From Steromphala cineraria (lineage: Eukaryota; Mollusca; Gastropoda; Trochida; Trochidae), in NCBI GenBank assembly GCA_916613615.1, contig OU744730.1, positions 37,123,315 to 37,187,314 of the forward strand: a DNA stretch of 64,000 nucleotides, given 5' to 3'. Positions 11,134 through 21,474 of this stretch are shown piece by piece. The position numbers and the translations under genes are program-made. How positions within the stretch are numbered: the first letter of the stretch is position 1; every line of letters begins with the position of its first letter. The notes beneath the pieces are model-generated. The model was given only the letters and a program-made list of their open reading frames with translations, did no database searches and was not told the DNA's origin.

Positions 11134-11885
11134 ATGGAAGAAACTTTACATGAAGAATGTGGTTCGTTTTTTGAACCAGTACTAGACAGTACCGACCTCA
11201 ACGTTAGTAACGTTGTTGAAATCACAGAAACTCCTGACCGTGATGTGCCCTTAACATCCACACCCAAAGAAAAGCAAACTATGAGGTTTATACTTGTGGG
11301 GTAGAAGGGTGTTCCTACACGAGTAGATGGCGCCATGGCAGAAGGTACAGCGACATGAGGCATCCCACGCCGATAAAGATCAACGCCGTTTCACTTGCCC
11401 CTCATGTAATAAAGGCTATGAGTCCCAATATGAGCTTACTCACCATCAAAGGAGCATTCATGATAAATCTAATTTGTGCTCACACTGTGGCAAGGCTTTT
11501 TCGTCTAGATCTGGACTCCGCTTTCACGAAAGAAGACATGACAAGAATCAGAAGGTTTGTTGCCATATCTGCGGGAAAACATTTGACCACAAGCAGCATC
11601 TGAGTGGTGATATCAACACGGCCCACACCAATTATAAACCCTATGAATGTAAGAAATGCAAGGCCAAATTTTCTTATTCTCATTCACTCATACGTACGCC
11701 ATCAGCAAACATGCACTCCTAAGAAATCATACAAATGCAATGACTTGGGCCTGACATTTGCACGAAAATCTTATTTAGATGACCATAACAAGGGGAAACA
11801 CTCAAACAAAACGATTGTGTGTGAACTTTGCTTGAAATCTTTCTCCTGGCGACAGTCATATTATCGTCATATGAAAACCCACTAA
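11134..11885 (+). pseudogene. C2H2 zinc-finger gene, broken by frameshifts
   Basis: Begins with an ATG and an acidic stretch (MEETLHEECGSFFEPVL) and then encodes about seven C2H2 fingers spread over three frames. Readable fingers include CPSCNKGYESQYELTHHQ, CSHCGKAFSSRSGLRFHERR and CHICGKTFDHKQHL (positions 11327-11722), and CELCLKSFSWRQSYYRHMKT (to 11885). At least two frame changes (near 11290-11330 and near 11690) and an early stop near 11300 break it. A working copy would be a nuclear DNA-binding protein. It lies inside the 6-kb transposon and may be a captured host gene or a former element gene. Confidence 0.8.
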
Positions 11886-12186
11886 AATGTTCAAGTTTCA
11901 ATTCGACCTTCACATTTATTTTCACGTTATTGTTTTGAAATAGTTAGCAATGTAAGCAAGAGCCTTACAATGCTATTTACTTACTTTACTAATTTTAAAG
12001 TTTCCGAGTTTCATTTCATTGACATCTAGTTGTAAATGCAAACAACATAAAGCATGAGCAAAGACACATAATTGTCAGTGTTTGATTTTCTGTATTTCAG
12101 TTGTACCTTAATGACTCTTCTGATTCCATTCTTTTCTCACATGCAAAAGATACAACATGGGCAGTGACTTTGCAACTCTTTGATTG
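11886..12186. other. Spacer between the zinc-finger pseudogene and the fold-back element
   Basis: AT-rich sequence without a supported feature. Position 12181-12186 is the left flank of the fold-back element. Confidence 0.5.
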
Positions 12187-15100
12187 TAGTCCTGGGGCTG
12201 AGGGGGGTCCTGTGTGCAAAATTATGTCCCCGAAGTTTGACGCTTGATTCCTGTAGGACACCCTTAGGAGATCGAAAAAAACTTGGGTAGACATTTCAAA
12301 TGTGGGGCAGGAAGCTGTAATTCAAGATGGCGTCCAAGATGGCCGCCGTATCCTTATAAACCATATAAATCAATCTGGATCTGTCCTAGAATATTGAATT
12401 TGGTGTCTTTACCTAGGTTTTCGGGGTCAAGGAATCCAATGGAATCATTTTGAAGGTACAAAAAGTAATAGATAATGGTGAATTCCAAGATGGCTGTCAA
12501 AAAAGTGCCAAATCCTTTCGGCCAGCATATCATGGTTCCTAATTGACATAGGAGAGTAAACTTAGTGTCCTTTCTGGGGTTTTAGGGGTCAGTAATTACG
12601 GTCAGACCATTCACTAAATGTTTAATTGTTTAATTCAATACAAAGTACCATTTTATCAGTATAATTATGTAGACGTGCCTAGAATGCATACATTTTCACC
12701 AGCAATGGTGTATCTGAACACTTTTTGTTTATCTTACTATCCTTGCAAGGTATGTGGAATTACCCTTAAAACATGTTTATATTGAAAAGTAATCACATAA
12801 CATCGCGACCACTACTTTAAACACTTTAATTTGTACCTGTAATACATTGCAAGGCTTCATAGTAACATGTGATGTTGACCAATTCATTTTCATTACTAGA
12901 CTAGTAGTAAAATATGCTGTTTATCATCTAATATCTTGAAAAGGCAATAATTTGGCTGAAACGACGCAAATTGCTGCAACCTAACTTGATTCTTTATCGA
13001 AGCACATTTATTTCAAGGTCCTAAATAACATAAGTTCGTTAGTTACATGAGCACATTACCTTTTTTCTGATAACGATGTCTACTCTCTGTGATGATTTCA
13101 ATCATGATAAGCTCCTATCCGTTAAGTTTCCATGTCCTTTTGCAAGCATTAAGGGAATATGGCAAAGCTATCATATGCATGTATAAAAATCCGCACAAAC
13201 AGCCAAACAACTTCTATGTTCCTCTCCCTTGAGGTGTGTGAAGGCCTATCCTTCGCCTTTCCTGTAGTGCATTTCTGTACTTCCCCTCAAACAAGTCAAT
13301 CATAGCATAAATGTAGTTGAATGAAGTTTAATGCTTCAAGCTTGTTTTCAGAAGCAGTTTTGCAGAGTATTGCATGTTTTCCTTAAGCGACTTTATCTCC
13401 ATCAACCATATCGCCTTAATACACCTTATAGACTGTGTAATGGTCTTGTTGATCATGTTCAGCGTATTGTACGTGTCTGAGTGGCATAGATAAAGATAAT
13501 TTCACAATCAAATTTCATCACCTTTTCGGTCTTTGCTTTCATAGACATCACTTCACAATTCAGTTGACAATCTGTTGATGTGCGCTATCTTCAATCATTA
13601 ACCAAAGCCATTGCTTTCCGTCTTTGAGTATCCAGAGGATTTATGCTGCACATCCATTGCAATAGTACATCTATCACACAGAATAAATTAACTAGCTGAT
13701 TAAACAGATTAGGACAGGCGTAGACATACATTTGTAAATTTTAGTCAAAATTAGTCAAGTTTATTTAAATTTACCGTTTTAGAGCTTTACATTACTTCAC
13801 AAGTACTCCATTGCTAGGGTGTAAATTGATTAAGGAATACATTCATGGTTGCCTTTAACATCATCATCATCGTCGGTAGTTATGTTGGTATGCTGGCATG
13901 CTTCTTCTCTGTTAGAAGTAAGCTGCTATATGATAGATTAACAAATGTCCTTCTGGTCTTAAACCACCTCCAAATAATCTAATAATATTCTTGGTTCTTG
14001 GGCAACCCTATTCCAATTTTGTTGTGTTGTCCTCGTTTGTACTGAACTGTCACATTAACGTTAACCCATCTTTAAATCAGTCTAATACAAGCTCGTCTGT
14101 CAGAGATGCTTTATCTTCAATGAGTGTATTAAATCATCTACAAAACATTACTCAGTAAGTATTCTGAATCCCCTGAACTGTCCATCTTGATCGCTGGAGC
14201 GGATGTAATGTAGACTTTGCTTTTCTGTCTATGGAATCCAGCATAAGATTTGATAAAATTGATGTTCCATGGCTTCCAAATGTATTAAATTGAACATCTC
14301 TTTAGGTATGCAAATAATTCGACGTCCTGTTCATGCCATCTCAGTACGAGACCGACCATGATGCAATCAAGTAGCAACTGTGCCTTTTAGCAAAAAACTG
14401 TTAGGCAAATCCCTTCGAAATACAATTATAATTTAACTAAAACCATCCAGCTACATCAGAGTATAAGTCTCACATCGATGTGTTGTAGCATAACACAGAT
14501 ACTTTTACGCTGATGTAGTCAGGATGAACTTGAACTAGTATTGACTGTAAATATTAATTCTGTAATGGTTGATGAAGTGCCAATGCAATCTTCGACTTTT
14601 ACTTTGAAACGCATGATCCCAACGTTAATTTCAACGATGTCTTCAATATCTTTGGTGTTTTTTGAGACTTTGAGGTCCTTCATGAGCCCACTAAGCTTTT
14701 TCACCTTTGTGGTGCATCAACATAGTTATAGGCTACCCAACTGGAGGGTCTGTACAGAAATGAACCATGATATCTGGCAAAGCGAATGTTCAGACTAAAT
14801 GTCTGAGCCCAAACTTCCCATAAAAGCCACAAAGTGTACTCTCATAGCTCAACTATGAACCTTGATGTCAAACAGAATTGGTCATTATCACATTGTAATA
14901 TGAAGGCTGGCGATGTGGTTCTAGGTGCGGATGTACTTTTCTAAAGAAACATTTCTCAGCAATTATATTGTTGTAATTTTATTACTTAAGCATGTACAAC
15001 ATGTTTGAAAAGTAATTTTACATAAATTGCAGGGATACTAAAGGCAAAAAGTGTTCAGATACACCATTGCTGGTGAAAATGTATGCATTCTAGGCACGTC

Positions 15101-15586
15101 TACATACCAATATACTGATAAAATGGTACTTTGTATTGAATTAAACAATTAAGCATTTAGTGAATGGTCTGACCGTAATTACTGACCCCTAAAACCCCAG
15201 AAAGGAGACTAAGTTAACTCTCCTAAGTCAATTAGGAACCATGATATGCTGGCCGAAAGGTTTTGGCACTTTTTTGACAGCCATCTTGGAATTCACCATT
15301 ATTTATTACTTTTTGTACCTTCAAAATTATTCCATTGGATTCCTTGACCCCGAAAACCTAGGTAAAGACACCAAATTCAATATTCTTGGACAGATCCAGA
15401 TTGATTTATATGGTTTATAAGGATACGGCGGCCATCTTGGGCGCCATCTTGAATTACAGATTCCTGCCCCACATTTGGAATGTCTACCCAAGTTTTTTTC
15501 GATCTCCTAAGGGTGTCCTACAGGAATCAAGCGTCAAACTTCGGGGACATATTTTTGCACACAGGACCCCCTCAGCCCCAGGACTA
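12187..15586. mobile_element. Fold-back-type element with 541-bp inverted arms
   Basis: 12187-12727 and 15045-15586 are inverted copies of each other with few differences. Shared words include CCCCGAAGTTTGACGCTTGA, CAAGATGGCCGCCGTATCCT and TCAATCTGGATCTGTCC. The outermost bases read TAGTCC...GGACTA, compatible with a TA target duplication around GTCCTGGGGCTGAG ends. The 2.3-kb loop has no recognised transposase. The element lies inside the 6-kb TIR transposon and is therefore younger than it. Confidence 0.85.
12728..15044. other. Loop of the fold-back element, no recognised gene
   Basis: AT-rich. A minus-strand open frame at 14519-14704 (61 residues, MKKLSGLMKDLKVSKNTKDI start) has protein-like composition, and broken minus-strand coding-like text continues to about 14200. 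This may be a decayed element gene, but I cannot name it. Confidence 0.35.
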
Positions 15587-16480
15587 TTGGGTATTTATTT
15601 GATGTATATTTTTTTGTACATGTCATAATGTACATTTGACTGATATGGAAATAAATGAAGTATACAGTCAACTACTTCAATAACATTTGCGTTACCTTGT
15701 CTTATAATAGTAATACTAGACACATCATATATAACTAGGTGTTCACAGAGTATTACGTACCACAGATATGGTTTGTGAAGGTACACTTAATCTGTGTTCT
15801 GTGTTCTGTGTTCTGTGTAATTTGTGTTATCACGAAAACTCGGTAAAGGATGAATGAAGTATACTAAACATAAAATATCATTGGTTAAACAGTGTTTCTA
15901 ACTCTGAGTCTGCAAAACTCAAAACCGATTTGCATATCATCCTACAGATCTAACGGAAGAGATACCCCAGCCCTTGTGTGAGGTAAAATATTAAGAATTA
16001 TACATGCTATGTTAGATTTTGAGTTAGTTTTTCAATATTTGTATTGGCCGAACGACTGCAAATATTAGTTAAAAACTGTAACAATCACTCTCAATCATGG
16101 TTAAAAACCGCAACCCGGAATCTAAAAGCCGTCGCCTACGTTTTACACTTTCGACATTAAATGTCCTTTTAAAATTAAACACGCGAACCTTAATTAACAA
16201 ATCTTATTTATTTTGAAAGAAAAGAGATTCAATGTTAATATTCACATATTTCAGATAACATTTGTCTCATATAAATGTGTCTTATTGCCGTTTTTATATT
16301 ACGACTTCAATTTATAACGAACAACTGTTTTTTCTTTCCAAATAGCTCATAAAATTTTATAAAAATGCAGTGAAATAATCTCCAATCATTCAACAAAATA
16401 TTGACATATATTTCATAATCGTTGAACTCGCCACTCTAGCTTAAGATAACAATATCCTCCTAAAAATGTCAGAATGGCTA
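15587..16480. other. Right interior of the 6-kb transposon
   Basis: Holds a short TGTGTTC repeat (about 15795-15820) and the subterminal motifs GTTAAAAACTG and GGTTAAAAACCGC near 16069-16112. No gene is seen. Confidence 0.5.
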
Positions 16481-16556
16481 GTTATCGGCGTACTACCGTC
16501 GCGTATTTATCGGTTAAAAACATCTTGAAGCGACGCGTCTCCTATACAGTGGTCAT

Positions 16557-16874
16557 GTCCTAAATTCCATAATCAACGTTCAGACCTCATCTGTTCAACA
16601 GGTCTGACGAATGCGGGGTTGCCAAAGAAAGATCTCCTAACTGCCATATTAAACCCTAAGAGTCACCATGCCTCCAAAACCACCAAATTGTTGTATGAAT
16701 TATATCAATACAGATTAGGTTAAATGGCATGCAGTGTCATTGTGTATAATAGCATATCTCTGTTATTTGTTATGTATATATTATGTATGTCATGAAATTT
16801 GTTTATTCTCGTTTTGTACACTGCCCAAGAAGGATGTTCTCTGTGCAAATAAATTATCTTATCTTATCTTATCT
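16557..16874 (+). pseudogene. LINE C-terminal fragment, right part, with 3' UTR and (TTATC)n tail
   Basis: In frame with the left fragment at 10490-10538 across the transposon: CPKFHNQRSDL, then about 45 more residues ending KLLYELYQYRLG and TAA at 16721-16723. The last helix before the stop is typical of LINE polymerase ends. A 130-base 3' UTR with AATAAA precedes the short (TTATC)n tail at 16853-16874; a similar tail occurs at 50133-50169. Confidence 0.75.
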
Positions 16875-18405
16875 ACCCAATCTATCGTCATGGACGTACT
16901 GGACAGTTAGGACATCAAAACGCTTTCAAATTCTTCTTAACTCCTAAGTTGATGCGGATTTGCAATTATGTTGGATGATATCAATCGATTTTTTTTGTTG
17001 ACGAAATTATTGACCTTAGAATTTTACAACGTCATACAATATCCAAAGAAGATATGGGAATATTCTAACATTCAAGCATTCATGACATTTTTGAAGAGTG
17101 TATGTCAAATTGTCACTAAAGCTTCTAGTACCAAAATTACGTGCGAAAATGACGTCACTGTAGGATGGATACAAGTCGTGATGACATTAGATTAGATTAA
17201 ATTAAATTAAATCAAATTAATGTATTTAATCATTTACAGTCATTATGTGAAATTTGGGACGTGCGGTTTTGTGTACTCTTTTATCTTAATTTAAAGAAAG
17301 GATGCACGCTTGAAGAAAACATATACCCGTGTGTTTCTTTTTTTTATTGGCAATGTTGAATGAGCAATTATGATATGGTTTTGCAGGAATTTGATTATCG
17401 TGAAAAGACAGATATTCTAAATTTTTGGTATTCGTGATGTTTAGAATGTAGGCCCTATATACATAGTCCTCGCATGATGCAGATAATGTGGGAGATGATA
17501 CTGTAGACGAAGGCGTAGATGTAGATCTAGTTTAGGGTGAAAGTGAGATTTAAACGTAGATAGTGTTGTTCAAATAGATACCTGTAGACGAAGATGAAGA
17601 TGAACACGAAGAAGAAGATGTAGAAAAAGATGTAGAAAAGAAGATACCCTACATCGTTTACCCTATTACGTTCACGTCTAATTTCCATGACATTTTACTA
17701 ATTTGACAATTCGTCCCGGGTAAAAGTACCAACAATGAAGATATTCTACATCGTGACATTGTAGATTAAGACGTAGATGTATGTAGAGTTAGTCGAAGAG
17801 AACGACGTAGATGAAAGCGTAGATGTACATGAAGACGTAAAGATATAGACGTGAACGTAAACGGATATGTTGAGATAGATGAAGATAAAGATAGAGACGA
17901 AATTTGTTCATTGATACGTATGGTTAAGTATAACAAGTTACATGTCATTTATATGTCCCCATGTATGTTTCTTTATTTCACTTTTGCCTAGCAACCTCAA
18001 CCCAAGTATGTGACGTCATTTATCAACAGTTCGTTATTTAATGAAGCAAGCCGCTTGATGATATGGAAAATATAAGTCAGCGCAATAGAGTTTCTAACAT
18101 TGATGTCAAAGATAGAGCGTGGCTTTAGGAAGTTTTTAATAGTAAAACTTGGTCACATTTATACTGTAACTGATATTTATACAATCTATGACAATAAAAA
18201 GACGTAAGGTACAGATTAGTGTAGTTAGCGCAACGTTCGTATCCTGAGACAGGATGATTAAACGACTTCTTGGCAATGTGCCAATCTGTACATAATTTCC
18301 ATGACATTTTACTAATTTGACAATTCGTCCCGGGTAAAAGTACCAACAAAGTACAAATTGATAACCAGGTATAATTCAACAAACTTTCTAATTCTATTTG
18401 ACTCT
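16875..18405. other. AT-rich and simple-sequence DNA with a 57-bp direct repeat
   Basis: Contains a degenerate GACGTAGATGAAGA-type stretch (17480-17890) and a short (ATTAA)n tract at 17175-17220. A perfect 57-bp direct repeat occurs at 17679-17735 and 18293-18349. No gene is supported; open frames here follow the repeats. Confidence 0.5.
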
Positions 18406-18625
18406 AGAGTGTCTGAGACTAGCCCATTTTGACTATAGAATCTTACAAGACCAACCCCAAGACTTCTAGAGTGTTTTGAAACTAGCCCATTTTGACTATA
18501 GAATCTTACAAGACCAACCCCAAGACTCCTAGAGTGTTTTGAGACTAGCCCATTTTGACTATAGAATCTTACAAGACCAGCCCCAAGACTCCTAGGGTGT
18601 TTTGAAACTAGCCCCATTCAATTCT
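18406..18625. repeat. 62/63-bp tandem repeat, about 3.5 copies
   Basis: Units start at 18406, 18468, 18531 and 18594. Each contains GACTAGCCCATTTTGACTAT and AGAATCTTACAAGACCA, and the last is partial. Confidence 0.9.
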
Positions 18626-18779
18626 AGTGTTTTGCGAGGAGACCAAATGATATCTAGATTGTTTATGGCTTGTCCAATTAAACTCTTGTTCCTTTGACTT
18701 TTAATTGTTTTGAAGAGTAATTTTAGCGTGATGGTGCATTACAGGCCGAGTGGTTTTCTAGCCCTGGTTCACTACTAAA

Positions 18780-19480
18780 TTATGGAACTTGGATCTGGGG
18801 AACTTACGACCTCTCTGCCGACGACATGTCAGCCGTGAATGTAGTAGAGGTAAATGCGGCGCTTGTTCGTGGACTAGGTTAATACACTGCCAGCAATGGG
18901 GACATGGGATGGAAACCACCTTATGTAAGACAATGGTCCTCTGTAGCAAGGCAATGGTGTCGATTTTATAATATGCCGGATCTGTTAAATAAAGTGGTCT
19001 TCATTTGGGTAAAACTAGGAACTGGAACTCTAGTGTGACGTCGTTAGCAGTTCAAGAAAATGCCCATGATGGCAACTTTATGAACAAACGACAGTTTATT
19101 GTCTATGTTGAACAACGGTTGATGAAGAAATACCTGGAGAAATGGACAACAAAACTACACGCTGAAGGGGGTCGACAGAGAAGAAACAAACTCAGGACTT
19201 ACAGGATGCTAAATCGGAATACTACAGCGAACCATACCTAACCAGTCAAATACCGAAATTACACAGATCAGCATTGGCCAAATTCCTTTGTGGAGTCGCT
19301 TCACACTTTTGCCCAAATAAAGAAGAAGAAGAAGCTCATGTCATTTGGCATTGCCCTATCTATGATGATACACGTGAAAATCCTATCTCTCGCATAGTAG
19401 GCCTAGCCTAAGTCATTTTACACAATTTAGATTTAGTATTCATCATAGCCAAAACCTGCCATAACAATTTAGCTAAATGA
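18780..19480 (+). pseudogene. Decayed LINE polymerase C-terminus
   Basis: Coding similarity persists over about 700 bases in changing frames: VARQWCRFYNMPDLLNKVV, HAEGGRQRRNKLRTYR (in 19005-19241), HRSALAKFLCGVASHFCP and EEAHVIWHCPIYDD, then DLVFIIAKTCHNN. The order of R-N-K-L-R-T-Y, R-S-A-L-A-K and E-x-H-x4-C-P is that of LINE polymerase C-termini. Several frameshifts and stops show it is dead. Its LINE family differs from those at 9.0 kb and 53 kb. Confidence 0.7.
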
Positions 19481-19689
19481 CGAAGTACTTTATATGGATG
19501 AGTGTCTCTCATAATTCTTAGCAAGCTGAAATGAACCACTCACAGGTCAACGTGGAAAGCATGAACGTTGGAGTTGAGCAGCCAAGAGTCTGGTACATTG
19601 GGAGATGCATGCAGGAGAGATGTGGCAGGAACTCGCTGGTACCGCCTGCAGATAGCCTACATGTATACACCCATCTCCCGTAACATTCT

Positions 19690-20344
19690 TGATTTACTTT
19701 GAAATGTTTTAAAAAATAACTGACAATCTTGAAAGAGATGTTTAGGATACATTCATTTTAATCACGGTAACAACAGATTTAAATGTAACATATTCATAAC
19801 CTTAACCTTTTTATATTTCCAAGCCAAAGCTTCCAATAACATTTACTTGCTTTTTTTACAATACAAACGTAAGGCGAGCGGCTGTTATTTTCTTTGAGCA
19901 AAGGCCAAGTTTAGTGGTTTTGTCGTTCGCACATAGTGAATCTGATTACTTTCATTCGGTGCGCAAACGCTAAACTTGGCCTTTGGCTTGAGTAATCACG
20001 AAGGCGATGCACGTTTAAGAGCTTGACTGAATCTATTGCATCATACCCCATTGACGCATTCACGCAATTTGACTTCGCAATGGTAGGCACTAATGCGTAC
20101 CGGTACGGTACGAACTTTAGCATTAATGGGGCGAAGACTCGGCGCATCGGGGCTTTTTGTTTTTCTACAGGGGACTAGTTGAAAGTGAAGCGCCTCGTCC
20201 CAGGTTGACAGTAACATGAGACAAGTCTCTGTGTACAACGAGACATATGATGAGGTACAACGAAAATCGAAAGTAAGAAGACGAAATATAAGAGCTAAAT
20301 GAACCTGATTTCCCTACAATCAAGTATCAACATAATCAATATAA
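19690..20344. other. Non-coding stretch with a 16-bp inverted repeat
   Basis: CAAAGGCCAAGTTTAG at 19899-19914 is matched by its exact complement at 19970-19985, giving a hairpin with a 55-base loop, perhaps a small MITE core. No gene is seen. Confidence 0.5.
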
Positions 20345-20644
20345 TAGAGCCACTAGTCAAAGAGTATGTTCACAAGGTTTCTAGCACTCTAGGCATTTTG
20401 CTTTTAAAGAAGAAGATGAAAATAGGTATTAAGGTCGTGGCCCCTGATGTCCTTTAGTAGGGGCCATAGGGCCACCAAAATTACAATTTATGATCCTTAG
20501 TAGTCAGGGAGACTGTACACGAAGTTTCAGCTTTCTAGGCATTATGCTTCTGGAGAAGAAGATGAAATGCACAAAGTTTACGGACGGATGCCAGACACCA
20601 TGCCATGTCATAAGCCCATCTGATCTAAAAGGCCAGATAAGCTA
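20345..20644. repeat. Dispersed repeat, copy 2 (TAGCTCATC family, 5'-truncated)
   Basis: Shares with the copies at 4616 and 34780 the words CACTAGTCAAAGAGTATG, TAGGGGCCATAGGGCCACCA, TTTCAGCTTTCTAGGC and AAGTTTACGGACGG. It ends CCAGATAAGCTA, the family right end with one substitution. The left end is missing. Confidence 0.8.
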
Positions 20645-20906
20645 AATATGGTACCGTAGTACAGTCCTATATGGCATACAATGATTCACCTATGTATTTT
20701 TCCTAAATCAGAAATATGCGAACGATTTGTGGTTTCAACAACATTAACACCACAGTTACACTGGAGTCGAGAGTTGATACTTGGAAGTGCGTCCTTGTTT
20801 TTCATAAGTCTCCCGTGTCAGAGCTTCTAGGCTTCACGACGACACTAGAAAGATTTCGCTCTTGCCATACAAGGAAAAACAGAATAAACCGTAAGATTAT
20901 TCGCCT

Positions 20907-20912
20907 TTATTT
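20907..20912 (-). promoter_or_regulatory. Candidate poly(A) signal for the ML-domain gene
   Basis: TTTATT on the plus strand (AATAAA on the minus strand), about 480 bases after the stop codon of the last ML-domain exon. Position is the only support. Confidence 0.3.
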
Positions 20913-21259
20913 ATATAATTCCTCTACTAACGTACACTCATGTTCACATTTTCATTCAATATTTGATCAATGCTTCTGATAAACTGATGGTTTTCCAGCT
21001 TTTAACATCAAATAACACGCTCACTGCATAATGAAGGAAACATTAATAAGCTGAAAATATATCCATATTATCATATTACATTTGTAGTTTTGATTGAGAA
21101 TATGTGTAGACATCTGACGATTTCAATTCATAAATCAACGTTCATTTTTTCATTGTCATTGACTTTTCTTTCAAAAATATTAAAATTCATATCAAGCTGT
21201 TAAATATGCTTTCTGTACCACTCTTTATGGTCATGATAATAAAATACAGTGACACATGC

Positions 21260-21287
21260 ACGCGCACACACACACACACACACACAG
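21260..21287. repeat. (CA)n microsatellite
   Basis: About 13 CA units starting with CGCGCACACA, in the probable 3' UTR of the minus-strand ML-domain gene. Confidence 0.9.
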
Positions 21288-21393
21288 ACGCACAAGATGA
21301 GAAGCAGCAGAGAAGTGAGACGGAAGCTAGGAGACTCGAGACCACGCTGTGCTGGACCTGTGGACCCGCCCTGCCCCAGCCCGGACACAGATC

Positions 21394-21474
21394 TCACACC
21401 ACGAAGTCGCTGTAGCCGCACATGATGATACTGCCCTCAGAGTTGGTGATCCACGACTTTGTGTAGTACTGGCC
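21394..21474 (-). CDS. ML-domain gene, exon 4 (C-terminus and stop)
   Basis: Follows a GGCGCAG acceptor (ctg at 21475-21477 on the plus strand). Encodes 26 residues, GQYYTKSWITNS to GYSDFVV, then TGA. The preceding exon ends in IPNYLPK at phase 0, so the junction makes the ML-domain motif P-K-G-x-Y, and Cys217 is the last domain cysteine. The exon is GC-rich against an AT-rich background. Confidence 0.75.
   Translation of the reverse strand, partial: GQYYTKSWITNSEGSIIMCGYSDFVV

Larger units (their letters stand above)
10539..16551. mobile_element. 6.0-kb TIR DNA transposon, Transib-like by ends and target site
   Basis: The left end (10539-10609) and right end (16481-16551) are 71-bp inverted repeats with two mismatches, starting CACTGTAT and containing GAGACGCGTCGCTTCAAGAT. 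Both sides are flanked by GTCAT (10534-10538 and 16552-16556), a 5-bp target duplication. Removing the element and one GTCAT restores an uninterrupted LINE reading frame. Five-bp duplications with CAC-type ends fit the Transib/RAG-like superfamily best; a hAT with 5-bp duplications is possible. The motif TGTTTTTAAC recurs in and beside both ends (about 10567, 10984, 11005, 16069, 16099, 16511), as expected for transposase-binding repeats. No transposase is recognised inside, so the copy is probably non-autonomous. Confidence 0.85.
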
